Shown here: one piece after another, positions 54,627 through 63,307 of the stretch
Layout of the letters: each line of letters begins with the position of its first letter
Numbering within the stretch: the first letter of the stretch is position 1
Origin: Bacillus sp. M6-12
GTDB taxonomy: Bacteria > Bacillota > Bacilli > Bacillales > DSM-1321
Reading direction: 5' to 3'
Assembly (NCBI RefSeq): GCF_002860285.1
Contig: NZ_PGVF01000005.1
Span: 62,001-126,000, forward strand
Length of the DNA stretch: 64,000 nt
The notes under the pieces: generated by a model
Seen by the model: the letters and a program-made list of their open reading frames with translations, nothing else
Told to the model about the DNA's origin: nothing
The model's database searches: none
Position numbers and translations under genes: made by a program

Positions 54627-56909
54627 CTAGCTATGGCAAGCCTCACATTCTTCAACTTCGGATTGAGAAGTGCTTCGCACATAATAGGTGGTTTTTAACC
54701 CATATCTCCATGCTTCCGTATGGAGATGTAATAAGTCTTTCGCTTTAATATCATGGCGGACGTAGAGGTTAAAGCTAATTGCTTGGTCTATATGCCGCTG
54801 GCGGGCTGCGTTTTGCCGGATACTCCAAGTCTGATCTAATACATGCCTGGAACGGCGATAGTAGTTGTATGTGTTATGATCCAGATCCGGTGCGGTTACT
54901 TTAAATTTAAAATTTTTCTTTTCCTCTGCATATTCGACTGCATACAAAGGATCAATTCCATCAGTAGAACCGCCAATCTTTGCTGTTGATGAGTTTGGAG
55001 CAACAGCCATCATCCATCCATTACGGACACCATATTTTGCAATTTCTTCCCTTAATTCAATCCATTTGGCAGTTTTGTAGCCTTTGCGCTCAAAATAACG
55101 GCCAGTTTGCCATTCGGAACCATTAAAAGTACTATAGGCTCCTTTTTCCTTTGCTAGTTCCATAGAAGAGTGTATTGTATGGTAGGCAATCTCCTCATAT
55201 AACTTATCAGCATAAGAGACAGCTTCTTCCGATTCCCAATATATTCCCTCCAATGCCAATAGGTGGTGCCAGCCAAACGTGCCTAAGCCTACTGCCCGAT
55301 ATTTTTTGTTCGTCAATTCTGCTTGTCCAACTGAGATCGAATTTAGGTCGATGACATTATCCAGCATTCTCATCTGTATTGAGATCAATCTTTCCAATAC
55401 ATTTTCTTTCACCGCTTTTGGCAGATTAATAGATGATAAATTGCAAACAACAAAATCTCCAGGCTGCCGGACAATGACAATATTGCCCTCTTCATCCGTA
55501 TATTCTTTAACAATATTGGACCCAGACATGTTCTGTGTAATCTCAGTACACAAATTGCTGCAAAATATAGATGTACGCCCTTTAGCCTTCAGATGCTTGT
55601 TAGGGTTTTGCCGATTTACTTCATCTCGGTAAAACATATAGGGGGTTCCGGTTTCTAATTGAGAAATCATGATTCTCGCCATTATATCCATAGCCCTGTA
55701 CGTTTTTCGTGGCAAAAGAGGGTTGTCTACAGCTTCTTGATACTTTTCCGAAAAGTAATTTTGATCAAATTCATCATAGAAATCTTCCAGGCTAAGCGGG
55801 TTTCCCCTTTCATCCTTCCATCCCATTATTTGTTTTACCTGATGGGGACAAAAGGTATGCCATTCTCCAACACTTCTGCCGCTTCCGTCCACTTCCTCAA
55901 GCTTCTTCATAAATAAGTCCGGAATTGAAATTCCTGTAAAAATATCATGTGCCTTTCGCCTTTCGTCTCCATTATTCGTCTTAAGGTCCAGGAATCCATT
56001 CATGATGTCTTTATGGAATACATCCAGATAAACGGCAACGGCTCCCTGTCGTTGTCCAAGCTGGTCTACGCTTACAGCCGTATCGTTTATAAGCCGGATC
56101 CACGGTACAACTCCTGATGAATTACCTTTGAATTTTTTGATATCTGATCCCAGGGCACGTACTTTTCCAAGGTAAACACCTATTCCGCCCCCATCTTTAC
56201 TTAACCTGGCAATATCCCAATTATTTAAATATATACCATCTAAAGAATCTTCAACTGTATTAATAAAGCATGATGAAAGCTGGCCGAAGCTTTTCCCGGC
56301 ATTTGAAAGAGTAGGTGTGGCAACAGTCATATATAAGTTGCTCAAGGCCCAGTATGCCTCTTTTATTAGTAATAACCTTTTATCCTTTTGTTCATTTTTC
56401 ATCAATGTCATGGCAATGATCATAAAACGTTCCTGAGGTAATTCATAAAGGTTACCTTCATAATCCTTGGCAAGATATCGATCTGACAGTAAAAATAAAC
56501 CTATGTAATTAAATAAATGGTCTTTCTCAGGATCAATTTCAGTACATAAAATATCAATTTCTTCCTTTGTGTAATCATTCAATAGATCCTCAGAATAAAT
56601 TCCTATACTAGTTAATTCGGCGATAAGAGAGTAAAAATCACCGTATTTTCTTTCACTCTCATATCCCCTTATCTTTGAAGCATTATGATATATCTCCGTT
56701 AAATATAGATTTGCTGCAAGGAAAGTCCAGTTTGGCTCCTCCATTGATATTTGATTTAATGCATAAAGAAGGGACTGTTCGTATCTGGAAGCTTCCGCGA
56801 GACCGGTTATCTTCTTAAAAATTACCGCCGTATCAAGGTTATATTTTTCAGAGGCTCTTTTAATGGCTTCCGAAATTGAATCCATTTCTGAATGAAATTG
56901 AACACTCAT
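54627..56909 (-). CDS. Ribonucleotide reductase class I, alpha subunit
   Basis: 760 residues. A helical N-terminal region is followed by the catalytic barrel. Motifs: LSSCFINTVEDSLDGIY (first active Cys), GGGIGVYLGKVRALG, FCSNLCTEI with NLSSINL (radical Cys region), MAVAPNSSTAKIGGSTDGID. The C-terminus has the CEACHS redox pair. It reduces ribonucleotides to make DNA precursors. The sequence resembles the NrdA-like group found in some Bacillus in addition to NrdE. The cobalamin riboswitch upstream suggests it is a B12-free back-up for a B12-dependent enzyme elsewhere. Confidence 0.95.
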   Translation of the reverse strand: MSVQFHSEMDSISEAIKRASEKYNLDTAVIFKKITGLAEASRYEQSLLYALNQISMEEPNWTFLAANLYLTEIYHNASKIRGYESERKYGDFYSLIAELTSIGIYSEDLLNDYTKEEIDILCTEIDPEKDHLFNYIGLFLLSDRYLAKDYEGNLYELPQERFMIIAMTLMKNEQKDKRLLLIKEAYWALSNLYMTVATPTLSNAGKSFGQLSSCFINTVEDSLDGIYLNNWDIARLSKDGGGIGVYLGKVRALGSDIKKFKGNSSGVVPWIRLINDTAVSVDQLGQRQGAVAVYLDVFHKDIMNGFLDLKTNNGDERRKAHDIFTGISIPDLFMKKLEEVDGSGRSVGEWHTFCPHQVKQIMGWKDERGNPLSLEDFYDEFDQNYFSEKYQEAVDNPLLPRKTYRAMDIMARIMISQLETGTPYMFYRDEVNRQNPNKHLKAKGRTSIFCSNLCTEITQNMSGSNIVKEYTDEEGNIVIVRQPGDFVVCNLSSINLPKAVKENVLERLISIQMRMLDNVIDLNSISVGQAELTNKKYRAVGLGTFGWHHLLALEGIYWESEEAVSYADKLYEEIAYHTIHSSMELAKEKGAYSTFNGSEWQTGRYFERKGYKTAKWIELREEIAKYGVRNGWMMAVAPNSSTAKIGGSTDGIDPLYAVEYAEEKKNFKFKVTAPDLDHNTYNYYRRSRHVLDQTWSIRQNAARQRHIDQAISFNLYVRHDIKAKDLLHLHTEAWRYGLKTTYYVRSTSQSEVEECEACHS

Positions 56910-57072
56910 ATTCTCTTCTCCTTTTGTAAACTACATTAATATCAATCTTCTTTGTTTTCGCTCTTGGGCTCTTAAGTAATCCAAAGATTGTTCCCATATG
57001 ATTTGTATCTGGCGGTAACACCAACTTTGTCTGTATCGTTCTGAATACACTTGGAGATATCTTCTCTTCCAC
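56860..57072 (-). pseudogene. 5' fragment of an acyl-CoA thioesterase gene
   Basis: The first part (FRTIQTKLVLPPDTNHMGTI) matches the start of hotdog-fold acyl-CoA thioesterases, which normally continue FGGKLMAYIDEIA. Here it breaks off after TIFG and runs into the alpha-subunit leader. Only about 30 residues of homology remain. It sits between riboswitch and reductase, so the reductase may have replaced the rest of this gene. Confidence 0.6.
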
Positions 57073-57159
57073 AACCTTTTCCTCATTTCTGTTGATAAAT
57101 CGATATACATCTTCGAAGGTTTATTTGTTTCCCTTTAATAAATTCTATATAAAACAAAA

Positions 57160-57181
57160 AACCCATCTAGGAAGATGGGTT
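57160..57181 (-). terminator. Expression-platform terminator of the cobalamin riboswitch
   Basis: AACCCATCT TCCT AGATGGGTT followed by TTTTTGTTTT on the minus strand, about 100 bases after the riboswitch core and before the reductase genes. Confidence 0.8.
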
Positions 57182-57284
57182 ACATAAACGCAGAATAATC
57201 TAGAAAAACAGCACGAATTCACTGTAATAGTTAGAGTACCCCCGTTATATCTTCCCAGCTCCCGAAGAAGATAACACGCTAAAA

Positions 57285-57440
57285 AATGGCAGGTCTCCTG
57301 ACTAATGCTTCTTTCTACTCTAATCCCTTCCCGTCCTAGGACAGTGGATATGATTATTTCGTCAGCAATTACAGTTGCGGGTACAGCTCTGGATTTTCAC
57401 CAGATTCCCTATTAAGTCTTAATAGACACCATTATTATTG
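57285..57440 (-). promoter_or_regulatory. Cobalamin (B12) riboswitch
   Basis: On the minus strand the order is GGTGTC, TAATAGGGAATCTGGTGAAA, TCCAGAGCTGTACCCGCAAC, TGT, CCACTGTCCTAGGACGGGAAGG and AGTCAGGAGACCTGCC. These are the conserved boxes of the cobalamin aptamer, in the right order. A terminator follows. It is predicted to turn off the reductase operon when B12 is plentiful. Confidence 0.93.
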
Positions 57441-57479
57441 GTAGTTATCTATATTTAGTATTTTTGATAATAGTCAAGC

Positions 57480-57522
57480 ACTAAATATTGTATATTTAAA
57501 AATATAATATACAATATTTAGT
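57480..57522. promoter_or_regulatory. 17-bp perfect inverted repeat upstream of the nrd promoter
   Basis: ACTAAATATTGTATATT (57480-57496) is matched by AATATACAATATTTAGT (57506-57522). On the minus strand it lies just upstream of TTGACT (a -35, 57475-57470). It could be an operator, for instance for NrdR, whose sites are AT-rich and paired, but the match to that consensus is partial. Confidence 0.45.
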
Positions 57523-57588
57523 TTGACAAGTCCTATGCTGCCATCCATTAGTTACTTTTTCATGAAATGAAGCAATTCACCTCATATA

Positions 57589-58791
57589 TCACGCAGACAT
57601 TTTCTCTTCTAAAGCACGATTTTTCTGCTTTGCCTTTCTGCCATGAAGTTTATGATATAAACCGATTGATATTAAAACAATAATGGATCCCAATAAGTAA
57701 ACTGTTTGGTAACTAGTATGCATAGCAACTATTCCCAATGCGAATGAACCAAAAGCGAATCCGGAATCAAATAAAACAAAAAAGGTGGCAGTTGCGATTC
57801 CCTTTCGGCCTTCAGGGGCAGAATGTACGGCTATTGTTTGAAAACAAGAGACGAGTGTACCGAATCCCAAACCAATAAATGCCCCCGACAGTAAGAGTGT
57901 AATTCCTGAGGAAGCCTGGCTAAGAAATAAGACGCCTGTACTAAAAAAAATGATGCAAGGATAAATTACAAAGTTTTCTCCATATTGATCAAACCATTTT
58001 CCAGTAAAAGGCCGTGATATTAAAAGAAAAACGGCATAGACAACAAAGAAAAAGCTGGATGCCCCCATCAAATTTAACTCTCTTGCGTAGACTGAAATGA
58101 AAGAAATGACTCCTGAATACACAAAAGAAAGTGCGAAAGCAATCATAGCAATGGGGAGTGTACTTTTCTCAAAAAAGTCCGAAAGTCCGTTTGGCGTTTT
58201 CGATGTTTTTGCCGGCAGAATGCCGGTTTCCGGCAGTTTTAACATGAAAGAGCATCCTAGGGCTAAAACGGAAAAAATCACACACATTATGAAAAGTAAA
58301 TGAGAACCTGTAATCCCTATAAGGGTAAGACCCAAAAATGGGCCAATTACCATGGCTAAATTCATAAAGGTTGAATAATAGCCCATCCCCTCACCGCGCC
58401 GCTCATTTGGTATAATGCCCGCTACTATTCCTCCAGTGGCAGTAGTAGCCATACCAAATCCTATTCCGTGGATAATTCTTATTATCAGCAAGCTGCTGAT
58501 CGAGTCTGCTGTAAAATATAGAAGGGATCCGGCTAAAAAGGTCCCTGCACCAATGATTAATATCTTTTTTTGTCCAATAGAATCCAGCCACTTCCCTGTT
58601 AACGGCCGCAGGATGATGGCAGATACTACAAAGATTGTAATGACGAGGCCAATATCCTTTCCATCTCCATGTAATTCATCTGTTATATAGACAGGAAGTG
58701 TAACTGTAAGCATATAAAAGATAAGAAAAATAAAAAAGCTGGCAAAAGAAATGCTGATAAAATCTTTAGTCCAAAGTTTTGCTTTTGTCAC
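57589..58791 (-). CDS. MFS transporter (drug exporter type)
   Basis: 400 residues, twelve membrane helices, with the loop 2-3 motif GKWLDSIGQKKI and its repeat GKWFDQYGENF. The helix 5 motif C region (GGIVAGIIPNERRGEGMGYY, MNLAMVIGPFLGLTLIG) points to the antiporter drug-exporter group. The substrate cannot be read from the sequence. It is on its own transcript, upstream (in reading order) of the cobalamin riboswitch. Confidence 0.9.
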   Translation of the reverse strand: MTKAKLWTKDFISISFASFFIFLIFYMLTVTLPVYITDELHGDGKDIGLVITIFVVSAIILRPLTGKWLDSIGQKKILIIGAGTFLAGSLLYFTADSISSLLIIRIIHGIGFGMATTATGGIVAGIIPNERRGEGMGYYSTFMNLAMVIGPFLGLTLIGITGSHLLFIMCVIFSVLALGCSFMLKLPETGILPAKTSKTPNGLSDFFEKSTLPIAMIAFALSFVYSGVISFISVYARELNLMGASSFFFVVYAVFLLISRPFTGKWFDQYGENFVIYPCIIFFSTGVLFLSQASSGITLLLSGAFIGLGFGTLVSCFQTIAVHSAPEGRKGIATATFFVLFDSGFAFGSFALGIVAMHTSYQTVYLLGSIIVLISIGLYHKLHGRKAKQKNRALEEKMSA

Positions 58792-58831
58792 GGTATAAAC
58801 CTCTTTCTGTATTTCTTAGCTTAAAAAGGAA

Positions 58832-58858
58832 AAGCTCTCCAGGTTGAATGGAGAGCTT
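58832..58858 (-). terminator. Terminator AAGCTCTCC/GGAGAGCTT
   Basis: A perfect 9-bp stem with TTTTCCTTTTT after it on the minus strand. It lies downstream of the aldehyde dehydrogenase and the GC-rich repeat, and just before the MFS gene. Confidence 0.7.
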
Positions 58859-58904
58859 CGAAATATTGATAACTCAACTACTCACTTTAATTTAAAGCTC
58901 TGTT

Positions 58905-59395
58905 AAATAGGCTGTTGAGTACCGCTTCAGGCACTCGATTTTACCTCTCACGTTTACCGCCTGCTGAGTCTCCCTTGCTCCGCTTCCCCCGCAGGACATT
59001 GAAGGGAACATCTTCGAACAAAGACCGCACGAAGGAAATGCGGATGCATTTTCGAGGAGTCCCGCGCCTTCCGCTCCAATATAGAAAAGCGAAAGCGCCC
59101 TGGTCAGAGGAAGAACGGCTAAAGTCGCCAGTGTTGTAACAAAAACCATGTTACAACCTTCCTCCTGTGGCAACGCCGTTCTGACCCACGTCATGACAAA
59201 GGAACGTCGACTAAGTTCTGGCACGTCCTGTGCCAAACGTCGACGCCAGCACATCCCTGTGCAAGTCCGACAAGCATAAGACAAGCGCTGACAGAAGGCG
59301 CTATTTGCTTTCCGAAGCGATTGGCTTATGACCAAGGTTGTAACGGCTCTTGGTTACAACACTCGAGGGGCTGGGCGCTGCAGCTAGACATAAAC
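58905..59395. repeat. GC-rich intergenic repeat
   Basis: About 490 bases are markedly GC-richer than both flanks. Reading frames here have no ribosome site and look accidental. Two inverted repeats GTTGTAAC/GTTACAAC stand inside (59133-59157 and 59337-59360). TTGGAGCGGAAGGCG occurs on the minus strand near 59066-59082 and again at 61718-61733, which marks it as a repeated element. It has the style of repeats scattered through many Bacillaceae genomes. Confidence 0.6.
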
Positions 59396-59434
59396 ATAGT
59401 ATCAAGATAAACAAAGACCTTTAACATAGTCTAA

Positions 59435-60901
59435 TTAAAAAGGAAATTCACGATATTTCTTTTGAACCGATACCCATTTTGTTGTTGTAAATTCTTCAAT
59501 TAGCCAAGGATTACCGAATCGGCCAACCCCAGATGCTTTATTACCCCCAAACGGAATATCAGGCTGTGCATTTACAGTTTGGTCGTTAATGTGAGTTACG
59601 CCGCTATCAATTTGCAGGGCAAACTGTTCAGCTCTTTCAAAATCCTGTGTGAATATCGCTGAAGAAAGGCCATACTCTGTTTCTGATGCGATTTCGATAG
59701 CTTCTTCATCACTATCAACAGGAATGATCATGGCAATTGGAGCAAACATCTCAGTTTGCGCAAGGACAGATTCATTTTTTACATCTATAAACACATAAGG
59801 TGTTAAAACATTTCCTACACGCTTTCCTTCAAGGGCGAGTTTGACCCCGCTATTTTTAGCATCTTCAATTACCGCTTGTGCTTTTTCAATCTGTCTTTCA
59901 TTAATAAGAGGTCCGACCACTGTAGCAGGATCCTTTGGATCACCATATGGAAGTGCCTTCGTTCTTTCAACAAATTTAGCAGTAAATTCTTCAACAAGAT
60001 CTTTGTGTACGATAAATCTGTTCGTAGCCATGCAAATTTGTCCTTGGTGGGCGAATTTTCCAAAGATAGCAGCATCAACAGCACGATCAACATCGGCATC
60101 AGATAACACGATAAATGGATTGTTTCCGCCAAGCTCTAATGCAACCTTTTTCAGGTTTCTTCCGGCAATTGCACCTATATGACGGCCTACAGCGGTTGAG
60201 CCTGTAAAGGAAATAAACCTTGGAATTGGGTGCTCAAGCAGATAGTCACCAGTTCCATCTGTTTTAGGATCAGTTAATAATAAATTTAATACTCCTGCCG
60301 GAAGCCCTGCTTCTTCAAATGCTCTAGTAAGGATAACACCGCCTGTGATGCCAGTAGCTACATCCGGCTTGTGAACTACAGCATTACCAAGTGCAATCGC
60401 AGGAGCAATCGTCCGCACTGACAAATTCAGCGGGAAGTTAAAAGGAGTTATTGATGTAATGACTCCAATTGGCACACGATAAACATGATTTTCTTTTCCT
60501 TCAATCATAGCAGGAACTTCTTTCATTAAGTTCACTTCATCAGCAAACTTAATAGCTTCTTCCAATTCTTCAAAAGTAATTTGAAGGGCGATATTTGCTG
60601 AAAGAACAGTTCCGCCTGTTTCAGAAGTGTAAATATCGATAATTTCTTCTTTGTGTTCTTGCAGGTATGAGATTACTTTTCTTAGTACTTCTTTTCTTTC
60701 TTCGGGAGTGGTTTTAGCCCACTCCTTTTGAGCTGCCTGTGCAGTGATCATTGCTTTATCTATATCTTCTTTTGTAACAGTCTTAACAGAATACAATGTG
60801 GAACGGTCATACGGATTTAGGACATCGATTGATTTGGCTCCGTTTCCTTCAACCCATTCGCCATTGATAAATTGTTTTGTAAAGTCTTTAAAGTTAACCA
60901 T
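59435..60901 (-). CDS. Aldehyde dehydrogenase (aromatic/vanillin type)
   Basis: 488 residues. It has NAD-binding FTGSTAVGRHIG, the general base Glu in LELGGNNPF and the catalytic Cys in HQGQICMATNR, with PFNFPLNL of the family. Overall it resembles the YfmT-type benzaldehyde/vanillin dehydrogenases of Bacillus. It oxidises an aldehyde to an acid with NAD(P). A MarR regulator lies upstream on the same strand, and two GTTG-N3-CAAC sites occupy the space between them. Regulation by MarR in response to a phenolic aldehyde is likely. Confidence 0.92.
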   Translation of the reverse strand: MVNFKDFTKQFINGEWVEGNGAKSIDVLNPYDRSTLYSVKTVTKEDIDKAMITAQAAQKEWAKTTPEERKEVLRKVISYLQEHKEEIIDIYTSETGGTVLSANIALQITFEELEEAIKFADEVNLMKEVPAMIEGKENHVYRVPIGVITSITPFNFPLNLSVRTIAPAIALGNAVVHKPDVATGITGGVILTRAFEEAGLPAGVLNLLLTDPKTDGTGDYLLEHPIPRFISFTGSTAVGRHIGAIAGRNLKKVALELGGNNPFIVLSDADVDRAVDAAIFGKFAHQGQICMATNRFIVHKDLVEEFTAKFVERTKALPYGDPKDPATVVGPLINERQIEKAQAVIEDAKNSGVKLALEGKRVGNVLTPYVFIDVKNESVLAQTEMFAPIAMIIPVDSDEEAIEIASETEYGLSSAIFTQDFERAEQFALQIDSGVTHINDQTVNAQPDIPFGGNKASGVGRFGNPWLIEEFTTTKWVSVQKKYREFPF

Positions 60902-60974
60902 AAGTATTTTCCCCTTTGTTTTAGATAATAGTGAAACCTTTGCTTACATTCGGCAAAAGCTCTTAAGTTAAGAT

Positions 60975-61124
60975 GTTGCTACAACAACTAAAATTCCTCG
61001 AAAATAAATACCGATTCAGGTTCCGTGAACCTCAGTCTCGATTTTCATTTACATATCCCTATGTTTTTCATTATGTTAAGCAACAACAGCATCATATTAT
61101 CATATAAAAATTTGTTGTAACAAC
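60975..61124. promoter_or_regulatory. Pair of candidate MarR operators
   Basis: GTTGCTACAAC (60975-60985) and GTTGTAACAAC (61114-61124) share arms GTTG/CAAC. Both lie between marR and the aldehyde dehydrogenase. A weaker third site AAGCAACAAC is near 61078. Confidence 0.45.
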
Positions 61125-61176
61125 TTTTTTGCCCGAAGAAATTTTTGGTAATATTATTAGTCTCTGTTCCAAAAAT

Positions 61177-61602
61177 TTACCGTACATTATTTCTCATTTT
61201 TGTAAGGATCCTGCTAAATTCCTTTAACTCATCTTCTGTAACGCCATTAGTAACAAGCTGGTTAAACTCTTCGGTTATAGGAATAATTTCATTGCCAAGT
61301 GCACAGCCTTTATCAGACAAATAAACTTTTAATGAGCGGCGGTCGTGCTGGCTGATGGTCCTTTCAATAAAACCCTTATGTTCCAGGTTTAACACCATTC
61401 GAGCGATATTCGTTTTATCTTTATCCAGCTTTTCAGCAATATCATTTTGAGATAAACCGTCCTGTTCCCAAAGAAGCATCAGAATTAGATTTTGTTCGGG
61501 AGCAAGATTAAAAGGCGCTAACTTATTTTTAATATAGCTTGTTAGCGTTAAATCAGTCTGATGAATGGCTATACTTATATAATCTGCCCAGGATAATTTC
61601 AA
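61177..61602 (-). CDS. MarR-family regulator
   Basis: 141 residues from the TTG at 61602, which has GGGGGAG 5 bases upstream; the frame is open further but that part does not look like MarR. The winged helix reads LILMLLWEQDGLSQNDIAEK, DKTNIARMVLNLEHKGFIER, then the wing DRRSLKVYLSDKG. Standard length. Family members repress nearby genes and release DNA on binding phenolic ligands. The downstream aldehyde dehydrogenase is the likely target. Confidence 0.92.
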   Translation of the reverse strand: MKLSWADYISIAIHQTDLTLTSYIKNKLAPFNLAPEQNLILMLLWEQDGLSQNDIAEKLDKDKTNIARMVLNLEHKGFIERTISQHDRRSLKVYLSDKGCALGNEIIPITEEFNQLVTNGVTEDELKEFSRILTKMRNNVR

Positions 61603-61803
61603 ATGGCTCTCCCCCAAAAAGTTGCTGTCTGAATTATATGTAAAAGAGATTTTTTTGTCAATTCCGTAAAATAATTTGGATTTGTTAAATCTCATTGTTG
61701 ATTTTGCCACTATGTTGATTGGAGCGGAAGGCGGAAGAACGCGATAAGATGAGCGTTCTTTTTTATTTTGGATGGTATTTCTTTCACTAACAGATGATAA
61801 AAA

Positions 61804-61823
61804 CCGAACTATAATTAGTTCGG
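61804..61823 (-). terminator. Terminator CCGAACTA/TAGTTCGG
   Basis: A perfect 8-bp stem followed by TTTTT on the minus strand, 31 bases past the stop of the decayed YtkA-like gene. Confidence 0.7.
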
Positions 61824-61853
61824 CTGGTTCCTTTATCAAAATATCTTACAATA

Positions 61854-62215
61854 CTAGTGATGGCCTCCACCCTCTTTGCTTTCATGCATAGCATGAGCTT
61901 CATTTTCCTCAAGCTCTTTCAAGGCAGCTTCTGAAACTTGACCTGCAATGTATCTTTTTCTTTGGCATTGAATGAAGGCTGCGAGCCGTTACGTGTGATT
62001 GTACATAATAGATGCCGCCGGTTGTAAAGGTGTTTTTAGCAGTATAGATTCCTTCTTTTTTATGATCTGTCTTTAACATAATACTTTTCTTTTCCTTGTC
62101 AGCATCCCAAATTTCAAACTTTACTTCATCTGCATCTTCTACATTTTCTTTCCCTGCGTTACCTTGACATTTAACGTTGTTTCCTTGTTCAGCTCAGCCA
62201 TGGTCTTTTCTTGCT
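61854..62215 (-). pseudogene. YtkA/FixH-like gene remnant, second locus
   Basis: The readable part ENVEDADEVKFEIWDADKEK, EGIYTAKNTFTTGGIYYVQS and a His-rich end EGGGHH matches the YtkA-like protein at 45233. At least two frame errors are present (before KVTQG-like and after TARSLHS), and the signal peptide is missing. The 5' end joins directly to a piece of response regulator at about 62216. Confidence 0.8.
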
Positions 62216-62216
62216 T

Positions 62217-62395
62217 CTATTGCAAACGAAAGACCATCCATAAATGGCATCATGAAATCATCTACAATTAAAAGGTCTGGCATCCTGTTGTGATTCTTGT
62301 CCAAAGCGTCCTTCCGTTAGCAGCTTCCGCAATCTGATTTCCTTCTTTCTGTAAAAAGGTTTTCACTATTTACGGTTATACTATTCACACTTCAA
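62217..62395 (-). pseudogene. Response regulator 5' remnant, second locus
   Basis: It matches the start of the gene at 49917 (MNSITVN..., FLQKEGNQIAEAANG-like, LLIVDDFMMPFMDGLSFA) with deletions, including the DDEETMRDLV box, and frame errors. The remainder of the regulator, the kinase, SCO and PepSY are missing at this locus. Confidence 0.8.
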
Positions 62396-62451
62396 ACCCT
62401 CGTTCCTTAAAGGAATTTCTATATAAATAAATACCTATCTTACAGGTGAAA

Positions 62452-62467
62452 TGTGAAGTCTTTGTGA
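62452..62467 (-). promoter_or_regulatory. Candidate response-regulator site, copy 3
   Basis: TGTGAAGTCTTTGTGA, one base different from the copy at 49981, at the same place relative to the decayed regulator and CopC. Its survival next to a dead regulator gene suggests it still serves CopC, or is recent. Confidence 0.5.
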
Positions 62468-62725
62468 GGTTTTTAGAGTTTGAAAAAAATCGGAGAGAAA
62501 ATTTTTTTTTGATTGACTTGATATTTTTTGATCTCTACAATGAACAAGGTGCCAAATTACAAAGTTTTATAAGCATAGGGGAAATACAGGATATTCTAAG
62601 AAATGATCTTTAAATGTCGGTGAGCGCATTTAAGGAGTTTCGCATTTTTTAAAGGAAACACATCCAGTAACAGCGGAAACCTGAAAGGTTCTCCAAAACA
62701 AAATAATAATTTTGAGGTGATTCAT

Positions 62726-63307
62726 TTGAAATTTATATTATATTTTTTGTTAGTTATTTCTCTTTTAGTCCTCCCTGCTTCTGCTTTTGCCCATACAGGA
62801 ATCGAAAGCTCAAAGCCTGAAGCTAACTCCATTGTACAGGAAAATACAAAAGAAATTACACTGTTCTTTGAAGGTAATATTGAAGATATAAGCACCATGG
62901 CTGTAAAGGATGGAAATGGGCAGGAATTAGAATTAAAAACTGTAAATGTTAAAGGGCAAACGTTAACCGGGGAACTCGTAAATCCTCTTCCAAAGGGAAA
63001 CATTACCGTTACATATAATATCGTTTCTGAGGATGGGCATCCGATGGAAGGCGATTTTGCTTTTCAAGTAGCCAACGAACCGTCAACCGTCCCGAATACT
63101 AATGGAACTCAGAAATCACAAGATGAAACTGAGCCTGAAGAAATGGAAAAAGCAGATCCAAAGCAAGAAGAATCAAATACTAGCCCTTCAACTGCCGTTC
63201 AGGATGAGAGGGAAACAAACGGTGTTTCAACTTTGCTAATAGTGGTTGTGGCTGTTGTAATTGTCGGGGGAATAATCTTGGTTATGGTAAGAAAAAGAAA
63301 TAAATGA
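62726..63307 (+). CDS. CopC-domain copper-resistance protein, copy 2
   Basis: 193 residues from the TTG at 62726 behind TGAGGTGA, as in copy 1. Signal peptide (LLVISLLVLPASAFAHTGIE), CopC domain (KPEANSIVQENTKEITLF, VTYNIVSEDGHPMEGDFAF), a longer Glu/Pro-rich linker, a membrane anchor (STLLIVVVAVVIVGGIILVM) and RKRNK. It is closely related to copy 1. Its ATGA overlap leads into an intact CopD-like gene, so this is probably the working copy of the pair. Confidence 0.92.
   Translation: MKFILYFLLVISLLVLPASAFAHTGIESSKPEANSIVQENTKEITLFFEGNIEDISTMAVKDGNGQELELKTVNVKGQTLTGELVNPLPKGNITVTYNIVSEDGHPMEGDFAFQVANEPSTVPNTNGTQKSQDETEPEEMEKADPKQEESNTSPSTAVQDERETNGVSTLLIVVVAVVIVGGIILVMVRKRNK

Noticed and set aside
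54627..56909. Class II (B12-dependent) reductase as explanation for the riboswitch.
   Set aside because: The alpha subunit is followed by a di-metal tyrosyl-radical beta subunit and a flavodoxin, so it is class I. The riboswitch must act as an off switch for the B12-free enzyme.
58892..59335. Long open frame in the GC-rich block.
   Set aside because: It has no ribosome site, an unusual Cys/Arg/Ser-rich composition and overlaps a repeat element. The opposite frame is open too, as expected for GC-rich non-coding DNA.
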